From Chloroflexi bacterium RBG_13_51_36 (GTDB lineage: Bacteria; Chloroflexota; Dehalococcoidia; GIF9; AB-539-J10): a stretch of DNA of 64,000 nt. The notes below the pieces were generated by a model. That model did not search any database. It was not told the origin of the DNA and saw only the letters and a program-made list of their open reading frames with translations. The stretch lies in contig MGMS01000016.1 of the NCBI GenBank assembly GCA_001796515.1, positions 22,714 through 86,713 on the forward strand, read 5' to 3'. Positions 17,128 through 24,322 of the stretch are shown piece by piece. A program made the translations under genes and the position numbers. Position 1 is the stretch's first letter; each line of letters opens with the position of its first letter.

Positions 17128-17577
17128 ATGAAGGCTGGTCATGAACAGAAGAGTCTTTGTGAGTATAATACTAATAAGGAGCTAATTGTGCGACTCAAAC
17201 ATGGTGCGGACTTAATCCAGTCCATAACTGAACTCGCCAGAAACAGGGGAATTGAGGCAGGAAGCTTTACGGCAATCGGTGCCTTACAGCGTGCCAGACT
17301 CGGCTACTATGACCAGAAAAATCATGAGTACCGGGAGATAAAAATTGATTCACCTCACGAAATGGCAAGTTGCGTAGGGAACATATCGTTGAAGGACGGA
17401 GAGCCCTTTGTCCATGCGCACGCAGTACTTGCCGACGAAACGGGAGGTACCAGGGGTGGTCATCTATCTGGAGGAATTGTTTTTGCTGCTGAAGTCCACC
17501 TGCGTCAATTAGAAGGGCCGAGGCTTGAGCGGGAATATGATGAAGCAACCGGCCTTTCGCTTTGGGATGTGGAGTGA
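17128..17577 (+). CDS. PPC-domain (DUF296) protein
   Basis: 149 aa, ATG preceded by AAGGAGGAGATG. The fold is that of the plant-and-prokaryote-conserved (PPC) domain: the HGADLIQSITELARNRGI helix, a GSFTAIGALQRARLGYYD strand pair, HAHAVLADE and the GGHLSGG glycine turn near residue 112. Bacterial stand-alone PPC proteins are trimers of unclear role, sometimes called DNA-binding by similarity to plant AHL proteins. It is the first of a run of small plus-strand genes. The promoter-like segment 17014-17050 resembles the one at 17721-17757. Confidence 0.85.
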   Translation: MKAGHEQKSLCEYNTNKELIVRLKHGADLIQSITELARNRGIEAGSFTAIGALQRARLGYYDQKNHEYREIKIDSPHEMASCVGNISLKDGEPFVHAHAVLADETGGTRGGHLSGGIVFAAEVHLRQLEGPRLEREYDEATGLSLWDVE

Positions 17578-17787
17578 TGTCTTCTTGCGTACGTATCAAT
17601 CTCATGACAATCTCTTTTCCCAACACTGGATTGCTTCGGCTGACTTCGGCACCCTCGCAAATACGAAGGCAGAAGATGCCTTGTGATAACCTTTGAGGAC
17701 GAGTTCTGTAAACCTCTACGAATTATCCGTGTGATAAAATGGTATTGTTCTGAAGATGCTGTAGGCCTTATGCAGGAGGTTACGGAA

Positions 17788-17922
17788 ATGCGCAAGTCAA
17801 AGAGCACGAAGGTATGCAAGCACCCGGAGAGGCTGAAAGGCAAGCCGGGAGAATGCAGTCCTGAACAAATCAAAGAATGCCATGGCGAGGTTCTAGAGCA
17901 TCCCTGCGTAAAAGAGAAGTAG
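17788..17922 (+). CDS. Small cysteine-containing protein
   Basis: 44 aa, starting at the ATG 7 bases after AGGAGGT (17774-17780). The whole protein is basic at the front and contains CKHPERLKGKPGECSPEQIK then ECHG and HPC. The four Cys plus His spacing suggests a small metal-binding knot, perhaps zinc. I do not recognise a named family with certainty. The stop codon overlaps the first copy of the 25-bp repeat. Confidence 0.75.
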   Translation: MRKSKSTKVCKHPERLKGKPGECSPEQIKECHGEVLEHPCVKEK

Positions 17923-17945
17923 CCCAGCCAGCGATTTGGAGAGGC
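17921..17945 (+). repeat. Array repeat copy a
   Basis: Copy of a motif with consensus AGCCCAGCCAGCGGATTTGG followed by AGAGG. This copy lacks one G (AGCGATTTGG). Its GGAGAGG end serves as ribosome site for the cold-shock-like gene at 17951. Other copies are at 18175, 18464, 19222, 19773 and 21664, all in the same orientation. Confidence 0.85.
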
Positions 17946-17950
17946 ATCCC

Positions 17951-18169
17951 ATGCAGAAGGGCACAATAAAACGGCTAGTTGCAGACCGTAGTTTTGGGTT
18001 CATCCAGACGGAGCGGGAAGAAGACCTCTTCTTTGGCCGCAATCAGCTTCAAGGGGTGGACTATGGTTCCCTTAGAGAAGGGCAAAAAGTGGAATTTGAG
18101 GTTACACGCGACCCCAACGGTCACCTCCACGCAATCAGGGTGAGGCTTGCTCAGCCTGAAGGTGAATAG
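17951..18169 (+). CDS. Cold-shock-like domain protein
   Basis: 72 aa from the ATG at 17951, chosen because GGAGAGG lies 6 bases upstream. The protein is a single OB-fold of cold-shock type: the start MQKGTIKRL, the RNP1-like SFGFIQ at residues 14-19, the RNP2-like DLFF at 25-28, and the EGQKVEFEV strand near 50. Family members bind single-stranded RNA or DNA and act as RNA chaperones. The sequence diverges from classical Csp (no KWFN), so the exact role is open. It sits in the small-gene array with repeats on both sides. Confidence 0.85.
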   Translation: MQKGTIKRLVADRSFGFIQTEREEDLFFGRNQLQGVDYGSLREGQKVEFEVTRDPNGHLHAIRVRLAQPEGE

Positions 18170-18174
18170 CAGCA

Positions 18175-18198
18175 AGCCCAGCCGGCGGCTTTGGAGAC
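18175..18198 (+). repeat. Array repeat copy b
   Basis: AGCCCAGCCGGCGGCTTTGG followed by AGAC, differing from the consensus at a few positions, six bases after the stop of the cold-shock-like gene. Confidence 0.8.
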
Positions 18199-18229
18199 AA
18201 CCCAAAGCTATCCTCAAATCTTATGTTTC

Positions 18230-18258
18230 TTGTGTGTTGTCTACCAGGTTGGTATAAT
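18230..18258 (+). promoter_or_regulatory. Sigma-70-type promoter
   Basis: -35 TTGTGT (18230-18235), 17-bp spacer, -10 TATAAT (18253-18258). It lies 34 bases upstream of the small basic peptide gene at 18292. Confidence 0.65.
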
Positions 18259-18291
18259 CTCACAAAGGGAATTTCGTTCACTAGGAGAAGA

Positions 18292-18381
18292 ATGGCACAG
18301 AAGAAAGCAGCAAAAAAGACAGGAAAGAACGCGCGGAAGAAAGGCGCGGAGTATCTTCGGAAGGGTCCGAAGAAGCGATGA
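18292..18381 (+). CDS. 29-residue very basic peptide
   Basis: ATG preceded by AGGAGA at about 9 bases, with a good promoter at 18230-18258. The product begins MAQKKAAKKTGKNARKKGAE and ends GPKKR; more than a third of the residues are Lys or Arg. Such peptides resemble small ribosome- or nucleic-acid-binding proteins, for example the extra basic tails of ribosomal proteins or histone-like tails. It has its own promoter and ribosome site, and array repeats lie on both sides. No named family is recognised. Confidence 0.6.
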   Translation: MAQKKAAKKTGKNARKKGAEYLRKGPKKR

Positions 18382-18463
18382 GATAAGGGCCGATTTATTT
18401 GCAGTCTTGAGCGGATTCTATTTCATTCCTGCCCTATAGATAACAGGGGAATAAAATGAACGT

Positions 18464-18488
18464 AGCCCAGCCAGCGGATTTGTAGAGA
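18464..18488 (+). repeat. Array repeat copy c
   Basis: AGCCCAGCCAGCGGATTTGT followed by AGAGA, about 75 bases before the gene at 18562. Confidence 0.85.
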
Positions 18489-18561
18489 ATAATACAGAAA
18501 GAGGGGGACTAAGTATAAAAGTTACTGAGCGGCTAGGTTATTAGGGGACGTAGGTATATCT

Positions 18562-19203
18562 ATGTCAGCCAAAAAGAGATTGCAAGAGGCTAGATTCTTC
18601 CTTGAGGAACTGCGTGATTCCTTACAGTCGCTTCCTCAGGACTCACCCACACAAATGAAATCTTGCTATTACCTAAGCGCATTTCAATCGGCAGCTGTAA
18701 GCGTAGTCGATTATTTACTCGAAGACGCCAATATCGAGTTCAGTTTGGGTATATCGTTGGACGAGAAATTAAGAGATATTTTTGAAAGTAAAGCAAAGGA
18801 AATTGATAACAAAGCCGCTTTAGATTTTCTCAAGTGGTGGAGAGAAGAGAGAGAGGCTTTAAAGAATGACCCGATAGGGAAACTGTTGACGGACAAAAGA
18901 CATATAGGTATACACAGGAGGCAAACAAAGCCAGACCTAGCCAAGATTGAAACAGGGGGTAACCTTTCCTTTTCAGGTAGCTTGGGAATTAAACACCCTT
19001 GTCAGGATAAGCTAGTAGACACCTGTAAGACTCCAGAGCAACCTCCCACAAGACCAAAGGCAACAGAAACAAATTTTGACTGGTTCTTCAGTGACTACCC
19101 CGACGAACCTGTCATAACTGTTTGTGGCAAATTTCTGGATAAGTTGGCAAGGCTTGTGTCAGAAGCGGAGCGGAAGTTCCCGCAGCACGAGACGGAAAGC
19201 TAA
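18562..19203 (+). CDS. Unknown protein with HEPN-like R-x4-H motif
   Basis: 213 aa, ATG, weak ribosome site (GGGGACGTAGG). The N-terminal 120 residues are mostly helical and contain DKRHIGIHRR, in which Arg113 and His118 fit the R-x4-H catalytic signature of HEPN ribonuclease domains. This region also has helices rich in Leu/Ala and a KWWREEREAL segment. The C-terminal part (about 140-213) is different, with DWFFSDYPDEPVITVCGKFL and a closing amphipathic helix. HEPN proteins are common in toxin-antitoxin and defence settings, but no nucleotidyltransferase partner is adjacent. The HEPN assignment is an inference from one motif. A lower GC content than the surroundings suggests transfer. Confidence 0.7.
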   Translation: MSAKKRLQEARFFLEELRDSLQSLPQDSPTQMKSCYYLSAFQSAAVSVVDYLLEDANIEFSLGISLDEKLRDIFESKAKEIDNKAALDFLKWWREEREALKNDPIGKLLTDKRHIGIHRRQTKPDLAKIETGGNLSFSGSLGIKHPCQDKLVDTCKTPEQPPTRPKATETNFDWFFSDYPDEPVITVCGKFLDKLARLVSEAERKFPQHETES

Positions 19204-19221
19204 CTGTGAAATGAGGTTATA

Positions 19222-19248
19222 AGCCCAGCCAGCGGATTTGGAGAGGGC
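19222..19248 (+). repeat. Array repeat copy d
   Basis: AGCCCAGCCAGCGGATTTGG followed by AGAGGGC, 18 bases after the stop at 19203. Confidence 0.85.
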
Positions 19249-19321
19249 AGTTGAGGCAATAGGGGGAAGAGAACACACGCAGTTTTCCTTGTATAATTGA
19301 TGAAGAGATGGGGTGCCTAGA

Positions 19322-19720
19322 ATGGGTAAATACGAAGTTCGCATAAGCCGAAAGTGTGAGCAGTGTGGTGTAGAATTGAAGGAGAGCGATAAGAAGTGTC
19401 CAAACTGTGGCTCTAACTCGATGTATGCTGTGCAAGCTGGTGGCACACTCCCAACGCAGGGGAGCCTTAATAGAGAACATGTAGCTCCCTGGACTTCTAA
19501 AGATTGGGCCATTCTGTCCGTGATACTGGCAATTATACTGTTCCTTTTGTATTTAGCCTATGAGCTGCTCCCACTATCTTCTGAGCTAAAAATTGCGATA
19601 TCAATCGTAATTGTGCTAGCGCTAGCATTCGCCATTTACTGGCAAAGTTATCATGTTCGTATGTTCATCCGATGGTTAGACCGCAAGTTCACGGCTAGAA
19701 AAACATATCGTGATAGATAA
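19322..19720 (+). CDS. Zinc-ribbon membrane protein
   Basis: 132 aa from the ATG at 19322 (GTG at 19313 possible). Two CxxC pairs, Cys12/Cys15 and Cys26/Cys29, form a zinc ribbon at the N-terminus. A linker follows, then two membrane helices at about 61-83 and 90-108, and a basic C-terminal tail (WLDRKFTARKTYRDR). The topology suggests both ends in the cytosol. Zinc-ribbon plus membrane-helix proteins of this size are common and mostly uncharacterised. A TATAAT box at 19290-19297 precedes it. Confidence 0.75.
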   Translation: MGKYEVRISRKCEQCGVELKESDKKCPNCGSNSMYAVQAGGTLPTQGSLNREHVAPWTSKDWAILSVILAIILFLLYLAYELLPLSSELKIAISIVIVLALAFAIYWQSYHVRMFIRWLDRKFTARKTYRDR

Positions 19721-19772
19721 ACAAGCCTTCATAATCTCAGTAAAATATTGGATGTATTAAGGGAATGAATTC

Positions 19773-19797
19773 AGCCCAGCCAGCGGATTTGGATGGG
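19773..19797 (+). repeat. Array repeat copy e
   Basis: AGCCCAGCCAGCGGATTTGG followed by ATGGG, 27 bases before the GYD gene's start region. Confidence 0.85.
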
Positions 19798-19823
19798 TAA
19801 CAGAACAAGGAAGGAGGTCAGCT

Positions 19824-20069
19824 ATGTTATTCATGAGTCTTCTATCACCGAAAGGAAAGGGCAGAGAGGCTATCGACTATTTGAAAAGGCTCAAAGCTCC
19901 GAAGGGAATCACAATCCACGATGTTTATGTCACCATTGGGCGATATGACGGCGTAGTTGTCTTTGAAGCACCCACCCCCAAGACGGCTATGAGCTTTGTG
20001 GTGGACGTGGGAATTAAGACAGGCTACCTTATCGAAACCCTAAGCGCCGTTCCCGCCAAAGAAGTCTGA
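19824..20069 (+). CDS. GYD domain protein
   Basis: 81 aa, ATG with AAGGAGG upstream. It matches the GYD family, a small ferredoxin-like fold: VTIGRYDGVVVFEAPTPKTA contains the (G)RYD motif with the following beta strand, and the end FVVDVGIKTGYLIETLSAV forms the last helix and strand. Family members are small dimeric proteins of unknown function. In the array each gene stands alone; this one is followed by another plus-strand gene after 83 bp. Confidence 0.85.
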   Translation: MLFMSLLSPKGKGREAIDYLKRLKAPKGITIHDVYVTIGRYDGVVVFEAPTPKTAMSFVVDVGIKTGYLIETLSAVPAKEV

Positions 20070-20152
20070 GCACTGTTCTGCCCCAGCAGAGATTCACGAG
20101 ATACAGAAGGCAGGTCTGGAGAGAAAAGAGCTGTAGGCACGGAGGTGAACCC

Positions 20153-20605
20153 ATGAACCTTTCGTGGTTTTATATAATAGTGACAATTGTATTTGCAGCG
20201 GTTACTGGATACTATGCCTATGAGACGAGGAGAATCAGGGAAGAGACGATACGACCGAAGCTATCGTTGAGGACCGGAATGTATACGTATGGGGGAGGTT
20301 TCGACGAGCTAATATTGACGAACACAGGCGCTGTAGCAAGGGATATTGACATAGATATTGAAAGGGGCATGGAAGGAGGCCCGAAGATTCAAGAAGCACT
20401 TTTTGTCCCATCTCTTGATACATCGCAAGAAATCAGTCTTATTACCGACCTCGACTCAATCAGACGATACAATGGCTTTGTCAATGTCCGCCTCAACTTC
20501 AAGGATACTTCGAAGAGGAAGCTGACCGAGACACTGTCGATTGACTTCGCTGAGGTGGCAAGACGGGGCAGGAAAATCACTTTCCAGACCACGCCCAAGG
20601 ATTAA
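20153..20605 (+). CDS. Membrane-anchored protein of unknown function
   Basis: 150 aa, ATG with GGAGGTGAACCC upstream. One membrane helix at residues 4-22 (FYIIVTIVFAAVTGYYAY) is followed by a cytosolic-type positive segment (ETRRIREETIRPKL) and a beta-rich region containing LILTNTGAVARDIDIDIE. The N-terminal helix plus ETRRIREE is often seen in short proteins annotated as hypothetical, where the soluble part resembles an immunoglobulin-like strand fold. No enzyme motif seen. Confidence 0.75.
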   Translation: MNLSWFYIIVTIVFAAVTGYYAYETRRIREETIRPKLSLRTGMYTYGGGFDELILTNTGAVARDIDIDIERGMEGGPKIQEALFVPSLDTSQEISLITDLDSIRRYNGFVNVRLNFKDTSKRKLTETLSIDFAEVARRGRKITFQTTPKD

Positions 20606-20663
20606 ATGTCGACCAAATACGAAGGGCCGGCAACCCAGATACGGAGCGGTTTACAGTCGGGGA

Positions 20664-21548
20664 CTAGTAGCCCCCAATGACATTCTTTCTGGACAGCATA
20701 TCGTAGTAGTGGTTGTTGTTCTGCAGACCATTGAGAGCCGTCGTGTGGTCCACCGATGACCCGTAACGTCGCCGAAGCTGGACTGCGTCTATGGCATGGC
20801 ACTTTGGCTTCGCGTGTCCGACACTACCTGTTTCATGGTGCTGAGAAAGCAAGTTCATGTTGACGGAGTGGTGTGTTGTTCCCTCCGCGGCACCAGAGGT
20901 CGTAGCCCAATTGGAATGGGCCACAGCGCTATTCGTGCTTTCGAAGCGCTGGGAAAGCCACTCCATATTTATCGCGTGATGAATCACCTCCTCTGTTCTG
21001 GTGGATGTGTTAGTGTGACTACCAACATATTTGCAGCGCTGGGAAAGACCCTGCATATCTGCGGCGTGGTTCGCCGTGCCCTCTCGTATATTACACCTGA
21101 CAGGCTGAACTGAAGGCTTAGCTTCAAAGCTGCGGCTGCCTGTAATTTGCCCGAGAATAGCACGTTCCTCACTCAAACCGTGGCGCTTTGCTGGGCCCGC
21201 GGCACCGGATTCGCCATAAGCGTAGTCGCCAAGATGACCGGTGTGGGCCAGATAATACTGGACCATTTCTCGGAGGTGATTATTCCGATTGGCTTCAAGC
21301 TTTTTGGACAAATGCCGAGCGACAAGTATGAGTGCTACACCGAACGGTGTGGTAAAGGGTTCCGGGGCGAATATCAAAGCAATGCCCAGGTGCCTCAGAA
21401 GCCTGATGCCAGTTCCAGTCCCAACCATGCTAGTCCATAAAAGCACATCCCCGCCAGTGTCTATCCTCGGGTTATGTGGACTGGCGGGATAAGCAAGCTG
21501 CCAGACTACTTTGTGGACGTGCTTATAAAAGTCTAGTGCGTGTAACAA
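20664..21548 (-). CDS. Unknown protein with degenerate internal repeats
   Basis: 294 aa from a TTG at 21548, or 254 aa from the ATG at 21428, which gives a more usual start; no strong ribosome site for either. The N-terminal third has a hydrophobic stretch (LLRHLGIALIFAPEPFTTPF then GVALILVARHLSK) that may be membrane-associated. The C-terminal half holds four or five degenerate repeats of about 28-36 aa built on HHxxNMxxLSQR (HAADMQGLSQR, HHAINMEWLSQR, HHSVNMNLLSQH, HAIDAVQLRRR). Protein-level repetition with DNA-level divergence supports real coding. It is the only minus-strand gene in this small-gene run. Function unknown. Confidence 0.55.
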   Translation of the reverse strand: MLHALDFYKHVHKVVWQLAYPASPHNPRIDTGGDVLLWTSMVGTGTGIRLLRHLGIALIFAPEPFTTPFGVALILVARHLSKKLEANRNNHLREMVQYYLAHTGHLGDYAYGESGAAGPAKRHGLSEERAILGQITGSRSFEAKPSVQPVRCNIREGTANHAADMQGLSQRCKYVGSHTNTSTRTEEVIHHAINMEWLSQRFESTNSAVAHSNWATTSGAAEGTTHHSVNMNLLSQHHETGSVGHAKPKCHAIDAVQLRRRYGSSVDHTTALNGLQNNNHYYDMLSRKNVIGGY

Positions 21549-21663
21549 GTGTTGTCAATAGGTTAGGGCTCTATGCTCGAAAAAATTATGCTCTATCTTG
21601 TAAACAGACCAGTAATGCCGCCGGACGAAATGATTTGGAGGATGATGATGGACGGCGATGCGT

Positions 21664-21690
21664 AGCCGGCCAGTAGATTTGGAGAAGGCC
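21664..21690 (+). repeat. Array repeat copy f, divergent
   Basis: AGCCGGCCAGTAGATTTGG followed by AGAAGGCC; more diverged than the other copies, 61 bases before the cupin gene. Confidence 0.65.
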
Positions 21691-21750
21691 TTTCGGTTAT
21701 TATGAAAGAGTAAGGCAATGTTGCCTGAAAGAACAGTGGAGGTGAAAGGA

Positions 21751-22086
21751 ATGGAGCAGAAGAGACTGGAGAAGTTTGTCGGCCAAGGGATCAGATTAGT
21801 TGATTTAGCTGATTATCAAGAAGGTTCTGTGGTGAGTCGAACCATAATTGATAAGAAGACGGGTACGGTTACCTTTTTCGCATTTGCTGAAGGGCAAGGC
21901 TTAAGCGAGCATACGGCACCGTTCGATGCCCTGGTCTATCTCATTGAAGGTGAAGCGGAAATTGTTATCTCCGGCAAACCTATTCGCGTGAAAGGTGGTG
22001 AGGTGGTCATCATGCCGGCCAATCAGCCACATGCTCTGCAGGCAATAAGGAATTTCAAGATGATTCTCACGATGATTCGGTCTTGA
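21751..22086 (+). CDS. Small cupin-domain protein
   Basis: 111 aa from the ATG at 21751, with GTGGAGGTGAAAGGA upstream. Single-domain cupin: the first motif has EHTAPFDALVYLIEGEAEI and the second has PANQPHALQA. The first His and the second His are visible, as in metal-binding cupins; other ligands are less clear. Such short cupins bind a metal and are often sugar- or regulator-related, but substrate cannot be read from sequence. Last gene of the array. Confidence 0.87.
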   Translation: MEQKRLEKFVGQGIRLVDLADYQEGSVVSRTIIDKKTGTVTFFAFAEGQGLSEHTAPFDALVYLIEGEAEIVISGKPIRVKGGEVVIMPANQPHALQAIRNFKMILTMIRS

Positions 22087-22140
22087 TGTGGAAGATGAAA
22101 TTGAGATGGCAACCTTGCCTGACAGCGTGCAAAACGCTTC

Positions 22141-22647
22141 TTAATCCGACACGGTTATGAAATCCTTTATCTTTTCAAACGTCGCGGGACCGATACCGCT
22201 GACCCTAAGCAAGTCCTCGATTCTTCTGAAGGTGCCGTTTTCAGTACGGTAATCCACGATAGCTTGGGCAGTAACCTCACCTATGCCCGGCAAGGCTTCA
22301 AGCAGCCAGGGTTCGGCTCGGTTGATGTCTATCTTCTGAGGGGATTGTCCTTCGCTTTCCCGAGGAATGTTAATCTCAATATGGCCGAGGTCAGCATCGG
22401 GTTCAATGCCGGCACTCAGAAGAAGAGTCTGTATGGTGTCACCCTCCTGCCAGGGATAGATACCGGGGTTAGCCACGGCGCCGCTGATGTACAGTTCGCC
22501 GTTTTGCGCCGGAAGTTCTGTTTGGGAAATAACGATTTCCACGGGCTGGTTTCGGCTGTGTTGCACCGTCAGCATTATGCCGCCAACTATTGCGGCGATA
22601 AGCAGAAAGACTGTTATGGATAGGTAGACTTTATCGGCACGGCTCAT
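22141..22647 (-). CDS. comEA: ComEA-family DNA-binding competence protein
   Basis: 168 aa, ATG with AAGGAG upstream. A single N-terminal membrane helix at 8-29 is followed by an SLBB-like segment (ELYISGAVANPGIYPWQEGD, about 51-70). The C-terminal helix-hairpin-helix pair has LPGIGEVTAQAIVDYR and VSGIGPATFEKIKDF. ComEA sits outside the inner membrane, binds incoming double-stranded DNA and hands it to ComEC (here at 14557). Length and domain order are as usual for Gram-positive-type ComEA. Confidence 0.92.
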   Translation of the reverse strand: MSRADKVYLSITVFLLIAAIVGGIMLTVQHSRNQPVEIVISQTELPAQNGELYISGAVANPGIYPWQEGDTIQTLLLSAGIEPDADLGHIEINIPRESEGQSPQKIDINRAEPWLLEALPGIGEVTAQAIVDYRTENGTFRRIEDLLRVSGIGPATFEKIKDFITVSD

Positions 22648-22887
22648 GGCATAGCTCCTTTCTCAATAAATATGGTCATAAATGATATTCTACAACAAAA
22701 TCGCTTTTGCCAGCCTAGGCCCAAGAAAACCTTTTGATGGCTCCTCTTCATTATTCTGAAGCAGCCTCCTCCGGCAACAGAGCCGGCTGGGTGCGAAATA
22801 GTCATTCGCGGTCTCTCTCTTGACTTTGCTATGAGCCTGCACATACAATCAATAATAAGATCAAATATCCAGCTAAAGGAGGCGAAA

Positions 22888-23046
22888 ATGGATATGTGGC
22901 TAGTCTTGTATTGGACGGGACCTATCGGCGTTGGCGCATTCCTTGTGTGTTTGGGTGCCATGATTTACCTAATCAGCAAAGCTGACGAGAAAAGTAAGCA
23001 CGCAAAGGCATTTGCTCAGGAAAAAGGACTAGAGAAGAAGAAATAA
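22888..23046 (+). CDS. Small single-helix membrane protein
   Basis: 52 aa from the ATG at 22888 with AAAGGAGG 6 bases upstream. One membrane helix (TGPIGVGAFLVCLGAMIYLI, about 10-29) is followed by a charged tail (KADEKSKHAKAFAQEKGLEK). No family recognised. The strong ribosome site supports translation. Confidence 0.65.
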   Translation: MDMWLVLYWTGPIGVGAFLVCLGAMIYLISKADEKSKHAKAFAQEKGLEKKK

Positions 23047-23302
23047 TAGCTACAGTCGTCTAGCGACTTGAACAGTCGCAGTCAGCTCTCTGCTTTTTGC
23101 CATTGGGAGGGCCAACTTGTGGGGGCGTGGCAGTCTCCTCGTCCCCGCCGAGATTGCTTCGTCGTTACACTCCTCGCAATGGCATGGTATGGGGTCATTC
23201 GAGCACCTGAAAGCTGCGTGACAATCTCACAGGCTGGCGCTGGATTCGTCAGCAAGTGTGCCCGAAATTGCCCGCCCTGTATCCCGGTGCTAAAATTGCC
23301 CT

Positions 23303-23764
23303 ATGGCAAAAGCTTCCAGCGTGATAACAGTCAATCGCAAAGCTTATCACAATTACCATATTCAGGAGAACCTTGAGGTAGGAATTGTCCTTAAGGGCTC
23401 CGAGATCAAATCCATCAGAGAAGGGAAAGCAAATTTGAGTGATGCCTACGCCAAGCCGGAAAATGGTGAACTGTGGCTCTACAATAGCCATATTGCGTCC
23501 TATGATGCTGCCAGCTATAACACTCATGAGCCAACCAGGCCCCGCAAGCTTCTTCTTCATAGAAAAGAGATTAACACCCTCGCCGGCAAGGTAACACAAA
23601 AGGGTTTGACCTTGGTGCCCCTTAAGCTGTATATTAAACATGGGATTGCCAAAGTGGAGTTGGGGGTTGCCAAGGGAAAGAAAGCTTACGATAAAAGGGA
23701 GGCTATTGCCCGTCGGGACTCCGATAGGGAAGTAGAGCGGGCAATGAAGTATAGAAGGAGGTGA
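23303..23764 (+). CDS. smpB: SsrA-binding protein SmpB
   Basis: 153 aa. SmpB binds tmRNA and takes it to stalled ribosomes for trans-translation. It shows the family start ITVNRKAYHNYHIQENLEVG and the GSEIKSIREGKANLSDAYA stretch, the GLTLVPLKLYIK strand and the basic C-terminal tail (KKAYDKREAIARRDSDREVE) that enters the mRNA channel. The tmRNA gene follows after 21 bases, so partner protein and RNA are adjacent. Confidence 0.96.
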   Translation: MAKASSVITVNRKAYHNYHIQENLEVGIVLKGSEIKSIREGKANLSDAYAKPENGELWLYNSHIASYDAASYNTHEPTRPRKLLLHRKEINTLAGKVTQKGLTLVPLKLYIKHGIAKVELGVAKGKKAYDKREAIARRDSDREVERAMKYRRR

Positions 23765-23785
23765 TGGAAAGGGAGGCTAGAGTAT

Positions 23786-24122
23786 GGGGGCGCGTGGGTT
23801 CGACAGGGGGAGGCCTACAGAATTGCAGGCTGAGGTGCCACTAACCTCACAAAACAAGTGGCAAAAAACAAATGCTGAACCTGTTTACGCTTAACGGTTC
23901 GATCTAACCTAAGCTCTCCTCGAAGCTTGGGATTAGGTGTCAGAAAAATCGGGGCTCTCCAATCCCGATGCCGATAGGGGTTGGCTAAGAAGTATTGGCT
24001 GGTCTGGCCGGATTCGGTCAGCAGATGAAAGCTAGACGAGACAAAAGGAGCTGACTAAGCCTGTAGGATATTCTGGCAACCTTCTTTTGGACGGGGAGTT
24101 CAACTCTCCCCCGCCTCCACCA
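23786..24122 (+). ncRNA. ssrA: Transfer-messenger RNA (ssrA)
   Basis: 337 nt. The 5' end GGGGGCG (23786-23792) pairs with CGCCTCC before the final ACCA (24119-24122); there is one G-U pair. The 5' part has GGGTTCGACAGG and the 3' part a T-arm with GTTCAACTC inside GGGGA/TCCCC stems, which together make the tRNA-like domain. The tag region lies near 23860-23900 and several pseudoknot-like stems follow. The tag frame is not certain; the frame ending in TNAEPVYA-stop has the usual small hydrophobic end. Together with smpB upstream the call is safe. Confidence 0.95.
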
Positions 24123-24133
24123 AGGAAATTTAG

Positions 24134-24165
24134 AAGCGCCAGCTTTTCAATGCTGGCGCTTTTAT
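24134..24165 (+). terminator. Intrinsic terminator after ssrA
   Basis: 10-bp stem AAGCGCCAGC / GCTGGCGCTT with an 8-base loop followed by TTTTAT, 12 bases after the tmRNA 3' end. Confidence 0.9.
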
Positions 24166-24322
24166 ATCTGGATGAAGTTTGATAACAGGGCAGGCTGGTT
24201 TTGACGCAGTTGCCGTTTGTATTATGGAGCGGATTTGCAGCCAGTCAGGTCCTTACCTTCTTTCAAGCTGAAGCCAAGCGAGATCGTTTCACCAGTTGTA
24301 GGTAGCTGTCGTCTGCTGGCCA

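Noticed and set aside
17921-21690. Integron attC sites
   Set aside because: The array repeats lack the attC core ends and a long imperfect hairpin, and no integrase is present; kept only as a hypothesis in the findings.
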